Positions 1 through 6,509 of a stretch of DNA of 9,127 nucleotides are shown here, one piece after another. The notes beneath the pieces were generated by a model. It had not been told where the DNA came from. It ran no database searches and saw only the letters and a program-made list of their open reading frames with translations. Position 1 is the stretch's first letter. Every line of letters begins with the position of its first letter. The DNA is from Ruminococcus flavefaciens (GTDB lineage: Bacteria > Bacillota > Clostridia > Oscillospirales > Ruminococcaceae). The position numbers were made by a program, and so were the translations under genes. The DNA is taken from the NCBI GenBank assembly GCA_002310115.1, contig DBYI01000049.1, positions 1 to 9,127 on the forward strand. The letters run 5' to 3'.

Positions 1-1
1 A

Positions 2-151
2 GATATGGATGGAAATCTCTTCAGGATGCACAACATAAACAATCCTGATCTTCAAACGATACTAAATGCATTTCATATCGAGATACCTCCTAAGTTCTTT
101 ACAAGATTGGAACTTAAATCTCTCAAGAAGTCTATGAAAATATTTTCTTAG
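2..151 (+). CDS. C-terminal end of an unidentified protein (5' end outside window)
   Basis: An open frame runs from the window edge to a TAG at 149-151 and gives 49 residues, beginning DMDGNLFRMHNINNPDLQ and ending KKSMKIFS. The codons read like real protein and a strong terminator follows about 70 bp later, so I take it as the true end of a gene. I do not recognise the family. A transposase C-terminus is possible because recombinase debris is present elsewhere in the window, but no catalytic motif lies in the visible part, so no function is assigned. The stop codon lies inside the first copy of a short direct repeat, TTAGTACGT. Confidence 0.55.
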   Translation, partial: DMDGNLFRMHNINNPDLQTILNAFHIEIPPKFFTRLELKSLKKSMKIFS

Positions 152-169
152 TACGTAAAATTAGTACGT
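148..169. repeat. Direct repeat TTAGTACGT x2
   Basis: TTAGTACGT occurs at 148-156 and again at 161-169, separated by four A residues. The first copy contains the stop codon of the upstream gene. No role is known. It could be chance or part of the end of a mobile element. Confidence 0.5.
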
Positions 170-223
170 TTTCTCAAAATTTAAAAACCTCGTATCTACG
201 CACTATACAACGCTGATACGCTG

Positions 224-260
224 AAATGGAGCCTTTAAGGGACTCCATTTCTCTTTTTTA
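224..260 (+). terminator. Intrinsic terminator after the first gene
   Basis: AAATGGAG (224-231) pairs with CTCCATTT (243-250). The inner CC/GG pairs continue the stem with one bulged A. A T-rich tract, CTCTTTTTT, follows at 251-259. This is a strong rho-independent terminator that isolates the left-edge gene from the two-component operon. Confidence 0.85.
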
Positions 261-364
261 AGTGGCAAACTCGGGTTATATCATATTTTTATGTATAAAT
301 CAATGTATGAGAAGTGAACGGATAGATAAACAATATGCCAATAGGATGCATATTCTGAGTGTAA

Positions 365-393
365 TTGACAATGAGAGTATTTGGAGTTATAAT
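365..393 (+). promoter_or_regulatory. Perfect-consensus sigma-A promoter P1 of the two-component operon
   Basis: TTGACA (365-370) and TATAAT (388-393) are separated by exactly 17 bp, matching the housekeeping consensus at all 12 positions. Transcription should start near 400, giving an untranslated leader of about 147 nt before the response regulator. A hairpin begins about three bases after that start point. Confidence 0.75.
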
Positions 394-402
394 TATTGTA
401 CA

Positions 403-432
403 GGCAATGACAGATGTAAGGCAGTCATTGCC
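403..432 (+). promoter_or_regulatory. Nine-bp inverted repeat at the predicted transcription start (operator or 5' leader hairpin)
   Basis: GGCAATGAC (403-411) and GTCATTGCC (424-432) are perfect inverted copies around a 12-nt spacer. The left arm starts about +3 relative to promoter P1. No T-run follows, so it is not a standard terminator. It could be a dimeric regulator's operator placed to block initiation, or a stabilising 5' hairpin. The inner AATGAC/GTCATT sequence also occurs in the larger inverted repeat at 2387-2424. Confidence 0.6.
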
Positions 433-489
433 CTAAGCTTTGTTTGTTATAAGCAGATCCTTTATAAATTATGGATGTGTGAAACATAC

Positions 490-507
490 AGTTGATAAAA
501 AGTTGAT
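490..507 (+). promoter_or_regulatory. Tandem direct repeat, putative response-regulator site upstream of the regulator gene
   Basis: AGTTGAT occurs at 490-496 and 501-507, an 11-bp period typical of tandem half-sites for OmpR-family regulators. The 16-base stretch GTTGATAAAAAGTTGA here recurs with one mismatch at 2356-2371, ahead of the exporter genes. Weak -10-like sequences follow: TACAAT at 518-523 and AATAAT at 521-526. A start from them would fall at or inside the ribosome binding site, so this copy may autoregulate P1 output rather than drive its own promoter. Confidence 0.5.
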
Positions 508-546
508 TTTTCATATTTACAATAATATGGAAAGGAGTGACGGTGT

Positions 547-1218
547 ATGAACAGTATACTGATCGCAGATGATGAAAAAGACGTTGTAGGATTACTGAAG
601 GAATATTTTGAACTTGAAGGATACTGTGTATATACGGCATACAGCGGTTCTCAGGCAGTTGATGCGGTATCAAAGTCTCCGGATATCATTCTTCTTGATG
701 TGAATATGCCTGACGGAGACGGATTTGAGGTTTGCCGTAGGATAAGAGATCATGTAAGTTGCCCAATACTTTTCCTGACTGCAAAGGTAGAAGATGAGGA
801 TAAGATAAGCGGTTTTGCAGCCGGCGGTGATGACTATATCATAAAGCCGTTTTCACTTGATGAGCTTGGTGCACGTGTGGCTGCTCATATACGCAGGGAC
901 AGACGTGTTAGTGCGGCAAAAAATATTCGTTTTTACGGTAATCTGGTTATTGATTATACTGCAAAGACCGTATCATCAGGAGATAATATCATTGATTTCG
1001 CAAACAAGGAATTCCGTATTATAGAGCTGCTTTCATTGAATACAGGACAGGTCTTCGATAAGGAACGTATTTATGAGAAAATATGGGGATATGACGCTGA
1101 AGGTGACAGTACTGTTATAGCCGAACATATAAGACGAATAAGATCTAAGCTCGGAAAATACGGAGAAGATAAGCATATAGGTACTGTGTGGGGAATGGGG
1201 TATAAATGGATAAAGTGA
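547..1218 (+). CDS. OmpR/PhoB-family response regulator (VanR-like)
   Basis: This is a 223-residue DNA-binding response regulator of normal length. The receiver domain (residues 1-118) has the acidic pair D8/D9, the phosphoacceptor D51 in LLDVNMPDGDG, T78 and K100 in IIKPFS. The C-terminal winged helix (about 125-223) includes FANKEFRIIELL and TVWGMGYKW, the latter close to VanR-type proteins. ATG 547 is supported by AAAGGAG at 531-537. Its 3' end overlaps the kinase gene by 13 bases, so the two are translated together. It presumably receives phosphate from that kinase and controls the exporter genes and possibly itself through the AGTTGAT tandem repeats. The identity of the signal is not visible. 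Family assignment is firm; the specific regulon is inferred. Confidence 0.95.
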   Translation: MNSILIADDEKDVVGLLKEYFELEGYCVYTAYSGSQAVDAVSKSPDIILLDVNMPDGDGFEVCRRIRDHVSCPILFLTAKVEDEDKISGFAAGGDDYIIKPFSLDELGARVAAHIRRDRRVSAAKNIRFYGNLVIDYTAKTVSSGDNIIDFANKEFRIIELLSLNTGQVFDKERIYEKIWGYDAEGDSTVIAEHIRRIRSKLGKYGEDKHIGTVWGMGYKWIK

Positions 1219-2363
1219 AAAACAGAAGCATCAGAGATTCTATTATAAAGTATCTTGCTGTATGTTTTATTATTTGTACCGTTGGAAATCTGATACTGTA
1301 TGCTTTGTTCGATTATTTACAGAGCTGGTATGTATCGAAGTTTGTTACTGTATCATTACTGGATTTTTTCACCGGAGATGATATTAAACTCTGGAAAGAA
1401 CTTCCTGATGATATGTGGTTTTATGAAGTTCTCAGGTATGGCAAGCATATAGTTGTTGCGTTATTTTCAGTGTTTTGTATATGGGTGACTGTAAAGAAAT
1501 TCTATAATGCGGAAATAAAAACACCTATAGATACAATGATATACGCTTCTGAGAGAATATTACATGATGATCTTGATTTTGAAGTGGTTTCGGAATGCAA
1601 GAACGAACTCGGAGAATTGTGCAGTTCATTTGAGAAAATGAGGAAAAACCTGTATTCAAGCAATTATGAGCTTTGGAAATCACTGGAGGAACGAAAGCGA
1701 TTGAATTCCGCTTTTTCCCATGATCTGCGGACTCCTATTACTGTTTTAAAAGGTTATACAGAGCTTGTGAAAAAGTTTGATGGCAGATTAAGTCACGAAA
1801 AGCAGTCAGATATCATAATGAAAATGAGTGTACAGGTTGAGCGTTTGGAACATTACACGGAGAAAATGAGTTCTGCTCATAAGCTTGAGGATATAATCCC
1901 CGAGGAAGATGAAATATCTTTTGATATTCTTTGCGGGGATATGGAAGAGGTTGGAAAGCTTGTCTGCGGTGAGGATGTTTTTTCAATATCAGCAAAGAAA
2001 AACGAGGTATCTTATATATATAACGACCGTGAACTCATAATGCAGGTATTTGAAAATATCATATCAAATGCGAAGAGGTATATGCATAAAGAAGTGAAAT
2101 GTTTTGCGGATATCGAAAATGATAAACTTAGAATAATAGTGACCGATGACGGCAGAGGCTTTTCTGATGAGGCTCTGCTTAAAGCTTGGCAGCCCTTTTA
2201 CCGTGGTGAAGAGGAAGATGATATTGAGCATTTCGGTCTCGGACTGTATATCTGCCGTCTGCTTTGTAGAAAGTGCGGCGGTGATTTGTATATTTCAAAT
2301 GTACAAAACAGCGGCGGAAAGGTTGCTGCAGAATTTTCTGTAAAAAAATCAGAAAGTAGATAA
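1206..2363 (+). CDS. Membrane sensor histidine kinase (VanS-like)
   Basis: This 385-residue kinase is the cognate partner of the preceding regulator. Two membrane segments (about residues 13-36 and 81-98) bracket a short external loop of about 44 residues, too small for a classical ligand-binding domain. A HAMP-like linker (about 100-160) follows. The dimerisation domain has H172 in SHDLRTP. The ATPase domain has the N box NIISNAKRY (284-292), DDGRGF (314-319) and HFGLGLYI (342-349). All catalytic motifs are intact, so it should be active. A small sensor loop beside an ABC exporter resembles antimicrobial-peptide detection modules, where the transporter can take part in sensing. That parallel is inference. 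The last codons overlap a putative regulator-binding repeat at 2355-2372. Confidence 0.94.
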   Translation: MDKVKNRSIRDSIIKYLAVCFIICTVGNLILYALFDYLQSWYVSKFVTVSLLDFFTGDDIKLWKELPDDMWFYEVLRYGKHIVVALFSVFCIWVTVKKFYNAEIKTPIDTMIYASERILHDDLDFEVVSECKNELGELCSSFEKMRKNLYSSNYELWKSLEERKRLNSAFSHDLRTPITVLKGYTELVKKFDGRLSHEKQSDIIMKMSVQVERLEHYTEKMSSAHKLEDIIPEEDEISFDILCGDMEEVGKLVCGEDVFSISAKKNEVSYIYNDRELIMQVFENIISNAKRYMHKEVKCFADIENDKLRIIVTDDGRGFSDEALLKAWQPFYRGEEEDDIEHFGLGLYICRLLCRKCGGDLYISNVQNSGGKVAAEFSVKKSESR

Positions 2364-2391
2364 AAAGTTGAAATTCATAGATTATTATAAT
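2355..2391 (+). promoter_or_regulatory. Putative regulator-activated promoter of the exporter operon
   Basis: AGTAGAT (2355-2361) and AGTTGAA (2366-2372) repeat with an 11-bp period and closely match the AGTTGAT tandem at 490-507. TATAAT lies at 2386-2391, 13 bp after the second half-site. No good -35 box sits at 16-18 bp spacing, and the tandem repeat covers that position. This is the usual layout of a promoter activated by an OmpR-family regulator. The predicted start is near 2398. Confidence 0.5.
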
Positions 2392-2428
2392 GACATGATA
2401 GGTAAATGCTTATCATGTCATTATTTTT
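2387..2428 (+). terminator. Fourteen-bp intergenic hairpin with T-run between kinase and ABC ATPase
   Basis: Left arm 2387-2400 (ATAATGACATGATA) and right arm 2411-2424 are perfect inverted copies with a 10-nt loop, followed by T residues at 2424-2428. The ribosome binding site GGAGG (2429-2433) comes immediately after. It could stop transcripts coming from the regulator/kinase genes. The stem is A/T-rich, so termination may be partial. It might also be a DNA operator, because its core AATGAC/GTCATT matches the repeat at 403-432. Confidence 0.65.
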
Positions 2429-2440
2429 GGAGGCGAGAAA

Positions 2441-3337
2441 ATGAATGAAAAAATCGTAATTAAAAATGTCAATAAGTTTTATGGCAGAAAGCAGGCACTG
2501 TTTGACATTAACCTTACTATAGAAAAGGGAATGTTCGGACTCCTTGGCCGTAATGGTGCCGGAAAGACTACACTTATGAAAACTCTTGCAGTGCTCCATA
2601 AAAAGAAAAGCGGAGACATTACAATATGTGATGTTCCTGTTGAAAAGGCTAAGGAGATACGTGCAATGACAGGGTATCTTCCGCAGGATTTTTCAATGTA
2701 TCCAAATATGAAATGCGATGAGGCACTTGAGTACCTCGGTGCACTTTCGGAAATATCAAAGGCTGAATGCAAAAAGCGTATTACTTCATTGCTGCGGCGT
2801 GTCAACCTTATAGAACACCGTCACAAGAAAGTTAGGGAGCTTTCGGGCGGTATGAAACGCAGACTGGGGATAGCTCAGGCTCTTATACATGATCCGAAGG
2901 TGCTGATCGTAGATGAACCTACAGCAGGTCTTGATCCAGAGGAGCGTATACGTTTTAGAAATCTGCTGTGCGAGATTGCTCAGGATAGGATAGTCATTCT
3001 ATCTACTCATATTGTTGGTGATATTGAAGCGACTTGCAAGAATATAGCTGTAATGGATGCAGGAAAAATTCTATGGAAGGGTACAGTGCAGGAAATCCTT
3101 GAAAATGCAAAAGGACATATCTATACGACAAATGTAGAGAAAAGGTTCCTTCCGCAGATAAAAAAAGAGTATATCGTTACAGGAATGCTTGCTCAGACAG
3201 ATTACGTCACAGTCAGAATAGTTTCGGATGCGGAGCCTGATCTGCCGAATACAGTTCTCACAGAGCCTGATCTTGAGAGTGCGTACATGTACTGTCTCCA
3301 TAGCAACGGCTGTGATGTAATGGGAGGTGAGGAGTGA
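2441..3337 (+). CDS. ABC transporter ATP-binding protein (CcmA-type exporter ATPase)
   Basis: This 298-residue ATPase powers the two membrane proteins that follow. Visible motifs are Walker A GRNGAGKT (36-43), Q-loop Q82 in YLPQDFSMYP, signature LSGGMKRRLG (134-143), Walker B VLIVDEP with catalytic E159, D-loop AGLDPEE and switch H190 in LSTH. All are intact. About 95 residues follow the nucleotide-binding core, as in many drug/peptide-export ATPases of the ABC-2 group. GGAGG at 2429-2433 supports ATG 2441. Its stop TGA shares a base with the ATG of the next gene (TGATG), so translation is coupled. The substrate is not determined; the adjacent two-component system points to an antimicrobial or envelope-active compound. 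Confidence 0.95.
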   Translation: MNEKIVIKNVNKFYGRKQALFDINLTIEKGMFGLLGRNGAGKTTLMKTLAVLHKKKSGDITICDVPVEKAKEIRAMTGYLPQDFSMYPNMKCDEALEYLGALSEISKAECKKRITSLLRRVNLIEHRHKKVRELSGGMKRRLGIAQALIHDPKVLIVDEPTAGLDPEERIRFRNLLCEIAQDRIVILSTHIVGDIEATCKNIAVMDAGKILWKGTVQEILENAKGHIYTTNVEKRFLPQIKKEYIVTGMLAQTDYVTVRIVSDAEPDLPNTVLTEPDLESAYMYCLHSNGCDVMGGEE

Positions 3338-4590
3338 TGCTGTTTAGCAAAGAGTGTAAAAAGATACTTCATTCTTTTACTTACATACTGTACTGCGCGC
3401 TTGTGATTTTAATGGTAGTAAGCCAGTATTTCGGTGAAAGCGACGGAAAGGTTTATCCTCCTGTTAAGGGCGGGGATGACTACGGTTATAAGATAGAGGA
3501 AGATCATGATATCATAATGTCGTCTGCTACAGTTGCTCTGACAACCGAGTATTTTGCAAACAGGTATGTATGCTATCCTTTCGGCTTTTATAAAGCTGTT
3601 CATCTTAATAATAAGGAGCAGGCAGAAGTTGAAAAGTATATATCTGAATTATCGGGCCTTGACAGTAAAGAGCTCATTGATATAAAAAATAATTCGAACA
3701 TATATAACTATACTGACGGCACTCATTATTACAGCGATTACAATGTTATGGATGTGCCTGTAAGCGAAACATTGACGTATGAAAGATTTACTGAAATAAT
3801 GGGAGATGTTGATGATATACTTGGAGGAGGATCTGATTACGCCGTTGAATCACTGGTGGTTAGGTTCTCACGTATACCCATGACATACGAGGACGCAGTA
3901 GAGGATTATAATGAACTGATAGAAGATGATAAGATAACTGGGGCATATGCTCGTTTATTTAGCGATTATGCAGGTATTGTACTTGCGATAGTACCTGTGT
4001 TCGTGGCAGCCGCTCTCACTGCGGCAGACAGACGACGTAAGATGAACGAACTTATTTATTCACGTAAAACATCGTCATTCCGTTTAGTGTTCACACGGTA
4101 TGCTTCACTTGTCACTATGATGTTCATACCAGTGTTTTTACTGATAGTGATTGCATTTGTACAGCTTCTGTCAATGTACAGCGGTGAGAAGATGGATATG
4201 TCTGTTATGTTCACACTGCCTACTTTCTGGCTTTTACCGAATATTATGACAGCTTCTGCTATTGGAATGCTTGTTACAGAATTGTTTTCGGGCGGAGCAG
4301 CAATACTTGTTCAGTTCGTATGGTGGTTTATGGGCTTGATGATGGCTGGAACAGCAGGATTAGACGGTATGATAGGTAAGTATACATTTATATGCAGGCA
4401 TAATTCGCTTGGAATGAGAAGAGCATTCTTTATGAATTGGGATAATTTTGTTTTTAATCGTATCTTCTATATTATCATTTCGTTAGCTGCAGCAGTTGTT
4501 GCGGTTCTTATATATGATATGAAGAGGGGAGGAAGATTTGATGGTATCAGGTTGTTTGGCAAGAATAGTATATTCAGACGTAAAGCATAA
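3337..4590 (+). CDS. ABC-2-type permease with large extracytoplasmic domain
   Basis: This 417-residue membrane protein forms the exporter channel with its neighbours. One membrane segment near the N-terminus (about residues 12-30) is followed by about 170 hydrophilic, D/E/Y-rich residues expected outside the cell. Further membrane segments lie near 210-230, 252-280, 292-315, 318-340 and 375-393. A membrane-anchored external domain followed by a clustered membrane core is typical of ABC-2 permeases. I chose ATG 3337, which overlaps the preceding stop and lies 9 nt after GGAGG (3323-3327), over the in-frame GTG at 3334. Its 3' end overlaps the next gene by 50 bases. No known substrate signature was recognised in the external domain, which may bind the exported or sensed compound. 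Confidence 0.88.
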   Translation: MLFSKECKKILHSFTYILYCALVILMVVSQYFGESDGKVYPPVKGGDDYGYKIEEDHDIIMSSATVALTTEYFANRYVCYPFGFYKAVHLNNKEQAEVEKYISELSGLDSKELIDIKNNSNIYNYTDGTHYYSDYNVMDVPVSETLTYERFTEIMGDVDDILGGGSDYAVESLVVRFSRIPMTYEDAVEDYNELIEDDKITGAYARLFSDYAGIVLAIVPVFVAAALTAADRRRKMNELIYSRKTSSFRLVFTRYASLVTMMFIPVFLLIVIAFVQLLSMYSGEKMDMSVMFTLPTFWLLPNIMTASAIGMLVTELFSGGAAILVQFVWWFMGLMMAGTAGLDGMIGKYTFICRHNSLGMRRAFFMNWDNFVFNRIFYIIISLAAAVVAVLIYDMKRGGRFDGIRLFGKNSIFRRKA

Positions 4591-5167
4591 TTTTCTGATA
4601 CATTATATCGTTGCGGTATGTGTTCTGCTTGTTTCCCCTGTGTTTTTCAGCCTTTCGATGCTTGACAGTGTACTTGCGGCACAGCCTCTTGAAGTATTTG
4701 TGCCGCTCATAGGTATAGTTCTTATGACTCCGGTATTTTTGCCTGAACAGAACGACAGTATATATGATGTTGTGCGATCAAGAAAAGTCGATCATAATAT
4801 TGTTTGTATATTAAGATTATTATTCTCCGTGATAATTGCAGCTGTCATGATTGGAGCATATGTATTGTTTATGAAGCACTGTGATTCTGACGTTACAATA
4901 AAGCATTTTATAGGTTCATTTGCCAATGCGTTTATACTCGGAGCAGTAGGTTTTACTTTTGCAGGACTCAGCAGAAATGTGATAATAGGCTATATGGCTT
5001 CTGTGATTTATTATATGCTTAATTTTACACTGGGGACTAAGTTGAAGTATTTCTATCTATTTTCTATGATACACGGAGGGTTTGAAGAGAAAAAGTGTCT
5101 TCTGATAGTTGCATCGGTTCTTATAATATTTACTTTGACTTCCCGAAAAATAATAGACAGCAGATAA
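4541..5167 (+). CDS. Small integral membrane protein, second permease subunit of the ABC exporter
   Basis: This 208-residue, strongly hydrophobic protein has about six predicted membrane segments (near residues 21-39, 50-67, 89-110, 123-142, 147-164 and 185-200) and no sizeable soluble domain. It probably pairs with the larger permease to form an asymmetric ABC-2 exporter, since it is encoded last in the same transcription unit. ATG 4541 follows AGGGGAGG at 4525-4532 by 8 nt and is preferred to the in-frame TTG at 4538. The gene starts inside the last 50 bases of the preceding gene, in another frame, which suggests tight translational coupling. The family is inferred from topology and position, not from a specific motif. 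Confidence 0.8.
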   Translation: MVSGCLARIVYSDVKHNFLIHYIVAVCVLLVSPVFFSLSMLDSVLAAQPLEVFVPLIGIVLMTPVFLPEQNDSIYDVVRSRKVDHNIVCILRLLFSVIIAAVMIGAYVLFMKHCDSDVTIKHFIGSFANAFILGAVGFTFAGLSRNVIIGYMASVIYYMLNFTLGTKLKYFYLFSMIHGGFEEKKCLLIVASVLIIFTLTSRKIIDSR

Positions 5168-5170
5168 CTA

Positions 5171-5194
5171 AAAGTCCGTATTATTACGGACTTT
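5171..5194 (+). terminator. First hairpin after the exporter operon
   Basis: AAAGTCCGTA (5171-5180) and TACGGACTTT (5185-5194) form a perfect 10-bp stem with a TTAT loop, three bases after the permease stop codon. The arm ends in TTT but no longer T-run follows. It probably acts together with the terminator just downstream. Confidence 0.6.
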
Positions 5195-5195
5195 G

Positions 5196-5230
5196 GGCTG
5201 TCGTGGAATTTTTTCCCGGCAGCCTTTTTT
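5196..5230 (+). terminator. Intrinsic terminator of the exporter operon
   Basis: GGCTGTCG (5196-5203) pairs with CGGCAGCC (with one G-U pair), followed by six T residues at 5225-5230. The loop is T-rich. The same GGCTGTCGG/CCGGCAGCC design recurs at 6395-6430, again just ahead of a promoter. Confidence 0.85.
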
Positions 5231-5241
5231 GCGTATAGTGA

Positions 5242-5270
5242 TTGAAGATCAGGTCGGATTGTGGTATAAT
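5242..5270 (+). promoter_or_regulatory. Promoter of the MDR dehydrogenase gene
   Basis: TTGAAG (5242-5247) and TATAAT (5265-5270) are 17 bp apart, with TGG directly before the -10 (extended -10). Predicted start is near 5277, leaving a leader of about 50 nt. Confidence 0.75.
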
Positions 5271-5325
5271 TAGGAATGTAAGCAATTGGGGCTTTATGTT
5301 GAAGAAATAATGGGAGGTACGAGAA

Positions 5326-6342
5326 TTGAAATCAGCGATTTATTTAGGACAGAAAAGCGTGGAAGTCAGAACAGTCCCTACACCTGAGATTGGTGACAAC
5401 GATGTTTTGATTCAAAATATATATTCGAGTATTTGCGGAACAGATGTAGCGGTATATATGCACGGTGCGAATACCGGGCATAAAGTAACTGTCGGCGGAG
5501 AATTTGGACATGAAACAATTTCCCGTGTTGTAAAAGTCGGAAAAAACATTACCGAGTTTAAAGTTGGTGATCGTGTATACCCATATCCAAGATTTGCAAA
5601 GAATGACACAAAACGCGCGGGCACTCTTGGTGGCTTTTCGGAATATATTCAGGTTATTAATGCGAAACTGAATCATTCTTTGTATTTTGTTCCTGATATA
5701 ATATCCGATAAGGTTGCTTGCTTAATAGAACCATTCACTGTTGGCTGTCGTGCTGCAAGACGTGGACAACCTCAAAATGGAGAAAACGCCGTAGTGTTTG
5801 GCTGTGGAACGATAGGTATAGCGGCTGCTATGGCATTGAAGCATTTCGGGTGTGAAAGAGTAATGATCTGTGACTTATCCGACTTCAGATTGAATATCGC
5901 AAAGGAATTCGGATTTGAAGTATGCAATACAGGCAAGGAAGATTTCAAAAGCAAAGCTCTTGAATATTTTGGCGAAGGTTATTCACCATTCGGCACATCA
6001 GTAAAAGCAGATATCTTCCTTGATGCGGCAGGAGCTGAGTCAATTCTTGATTTATTTATAGAATGTGGTACGGTAGGAAGCAGATTTGTATCAGTTGCGG
6101 TTAATAAAGCAAAGCGCGAAGTAGATCTTCTTCACATGACTTATGCTCAGCAAAGTATTATTGGTTCAGGTGGATATTTCCCGGAAGATGTTAGAGATGT
6201 ACTAAGCATCATGTCAAGCGGTGAATGGAATATAGAGCGTATAATCACCCACGAATTTCCAATTGAGCAAATAACAAAAGCAATCGAAACAGCAGCAGAT
6301 ACAAATAATGCGTTTAATGTCATCATAGATTTTGGACTTTAA
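5326..6342 (+). CDS. Zinc-dependent alcohol/polyol dehydrogenase (MDR superfamily)
   Basis: This 338-residue enzyme should oxidise or reduce an alcohol or polyol with NAD(H). The catalytic-zinc region shows C37 in SSICGTD, H62-E63 in GEFGHE and E135 in CLIEPF, as in sorbitol/threonine dehydrogenase relatives. The Rossmann motif GCGTIG spans 159-164, and D183 after the second strand suggests NAD rather than NADP. The usual four-cysteine structural-zinc loop (expected near residues 90-110) is absent, as in some sorbitol dehydrogenases. The start is TTG 5326, placed 8 nt after GGGAGG (5312-5317), and MKSAIYLG aligns with family N-termini; no ATG fits. It is a single-gene unit with its own promoter and terminator. 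The exact substrate cannot be told from sequence. Confidence 0.92.
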   Translation: MKSAIYLGQKSVEVRTVPTPEIGDNDVLIQNIYSSICGTDVAVYMHGANTGHKVTVGGEFGHETISRVVKVGKNITEFKVGDRVYPYPRFAKNDTKRAGTLGGFSEYIQVINAKLNHSLYFVPDIISDKVACLIEPFTVGCRAARRGQPQNGENAVVFGCGTIGIAAAMALKHFGCERVMICDLSDFRLNIAKEFGFEVCNTGKEDFKSKALEYFGEGYSPFGTSVKADIFLDAAGAESILDLFIECGTVGSRFVSVAVNKAKREVDLLHMTYAQQSIIGSGGYFPEDVRDVLSIMSSGEWNIERIITHEFPIEQITKAIETAADTNNAFNVIIDFGL

Positions 6343-6394
6343 AATAGATAAGATGCTGATTTGTTTTAGCAAACGAACAGATGCGATAACAAAG

Positions 6395-6430
6395 GGCTGT
6401 CGGAGAGTATTTTTCTCCGGCAGCCGTTTT
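6395..6430 (+). terminator. Intrinsic terminator of the dehydrogenase gene
   Basis: GGCTGTCGGAGA (6395-6406) pairs with TCTCCGGCAGCC (6414-6425) in a 12-bp stem with one G-U pair and a 7-nt T-rich loop. G and TTTT follow at 6426-6430. It closely resembles the terminator at 5196-5230. Confidence 0.88.
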
Positions 6431-6445
6431 GTATATAGTAAGCTA

Positions 6446-6474
6446 TTGTAAAGCACGCTCAGATATGCTATAAT
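6446..6474 (+). promoter_or_regulatory. Promoter of the small HhH-like gene
   Basis: TTGTAA (6446-6451) and TATAAT (6469-6474) are 17 bp apart, with TGC before the -10 giving an extended -10. Predicted start is near 6481. Confidence 0.7.
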
Positions 6475-6509
6475 AGCAACAATAATTACAGATACAGGGG
6501 CATGATCAA

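Noticed and set aside
262..495. 77-codon open frame starting with GTG before the response regulator
   Set aside because: It has no ribosome binding site, overlaps a perfect promoter and two repeats, and its product looks random.
3334..3336. GTG as start of the large permease
   Set aside because: The ATG three bases on overlaps the preceding stop (TGATG) and has better spacing to GGAGG.
4538..4540. TTG as start of the small permease
   Set aside because: ATG follows directly with an 8-nt spacing to a strong AGGGGAGG.
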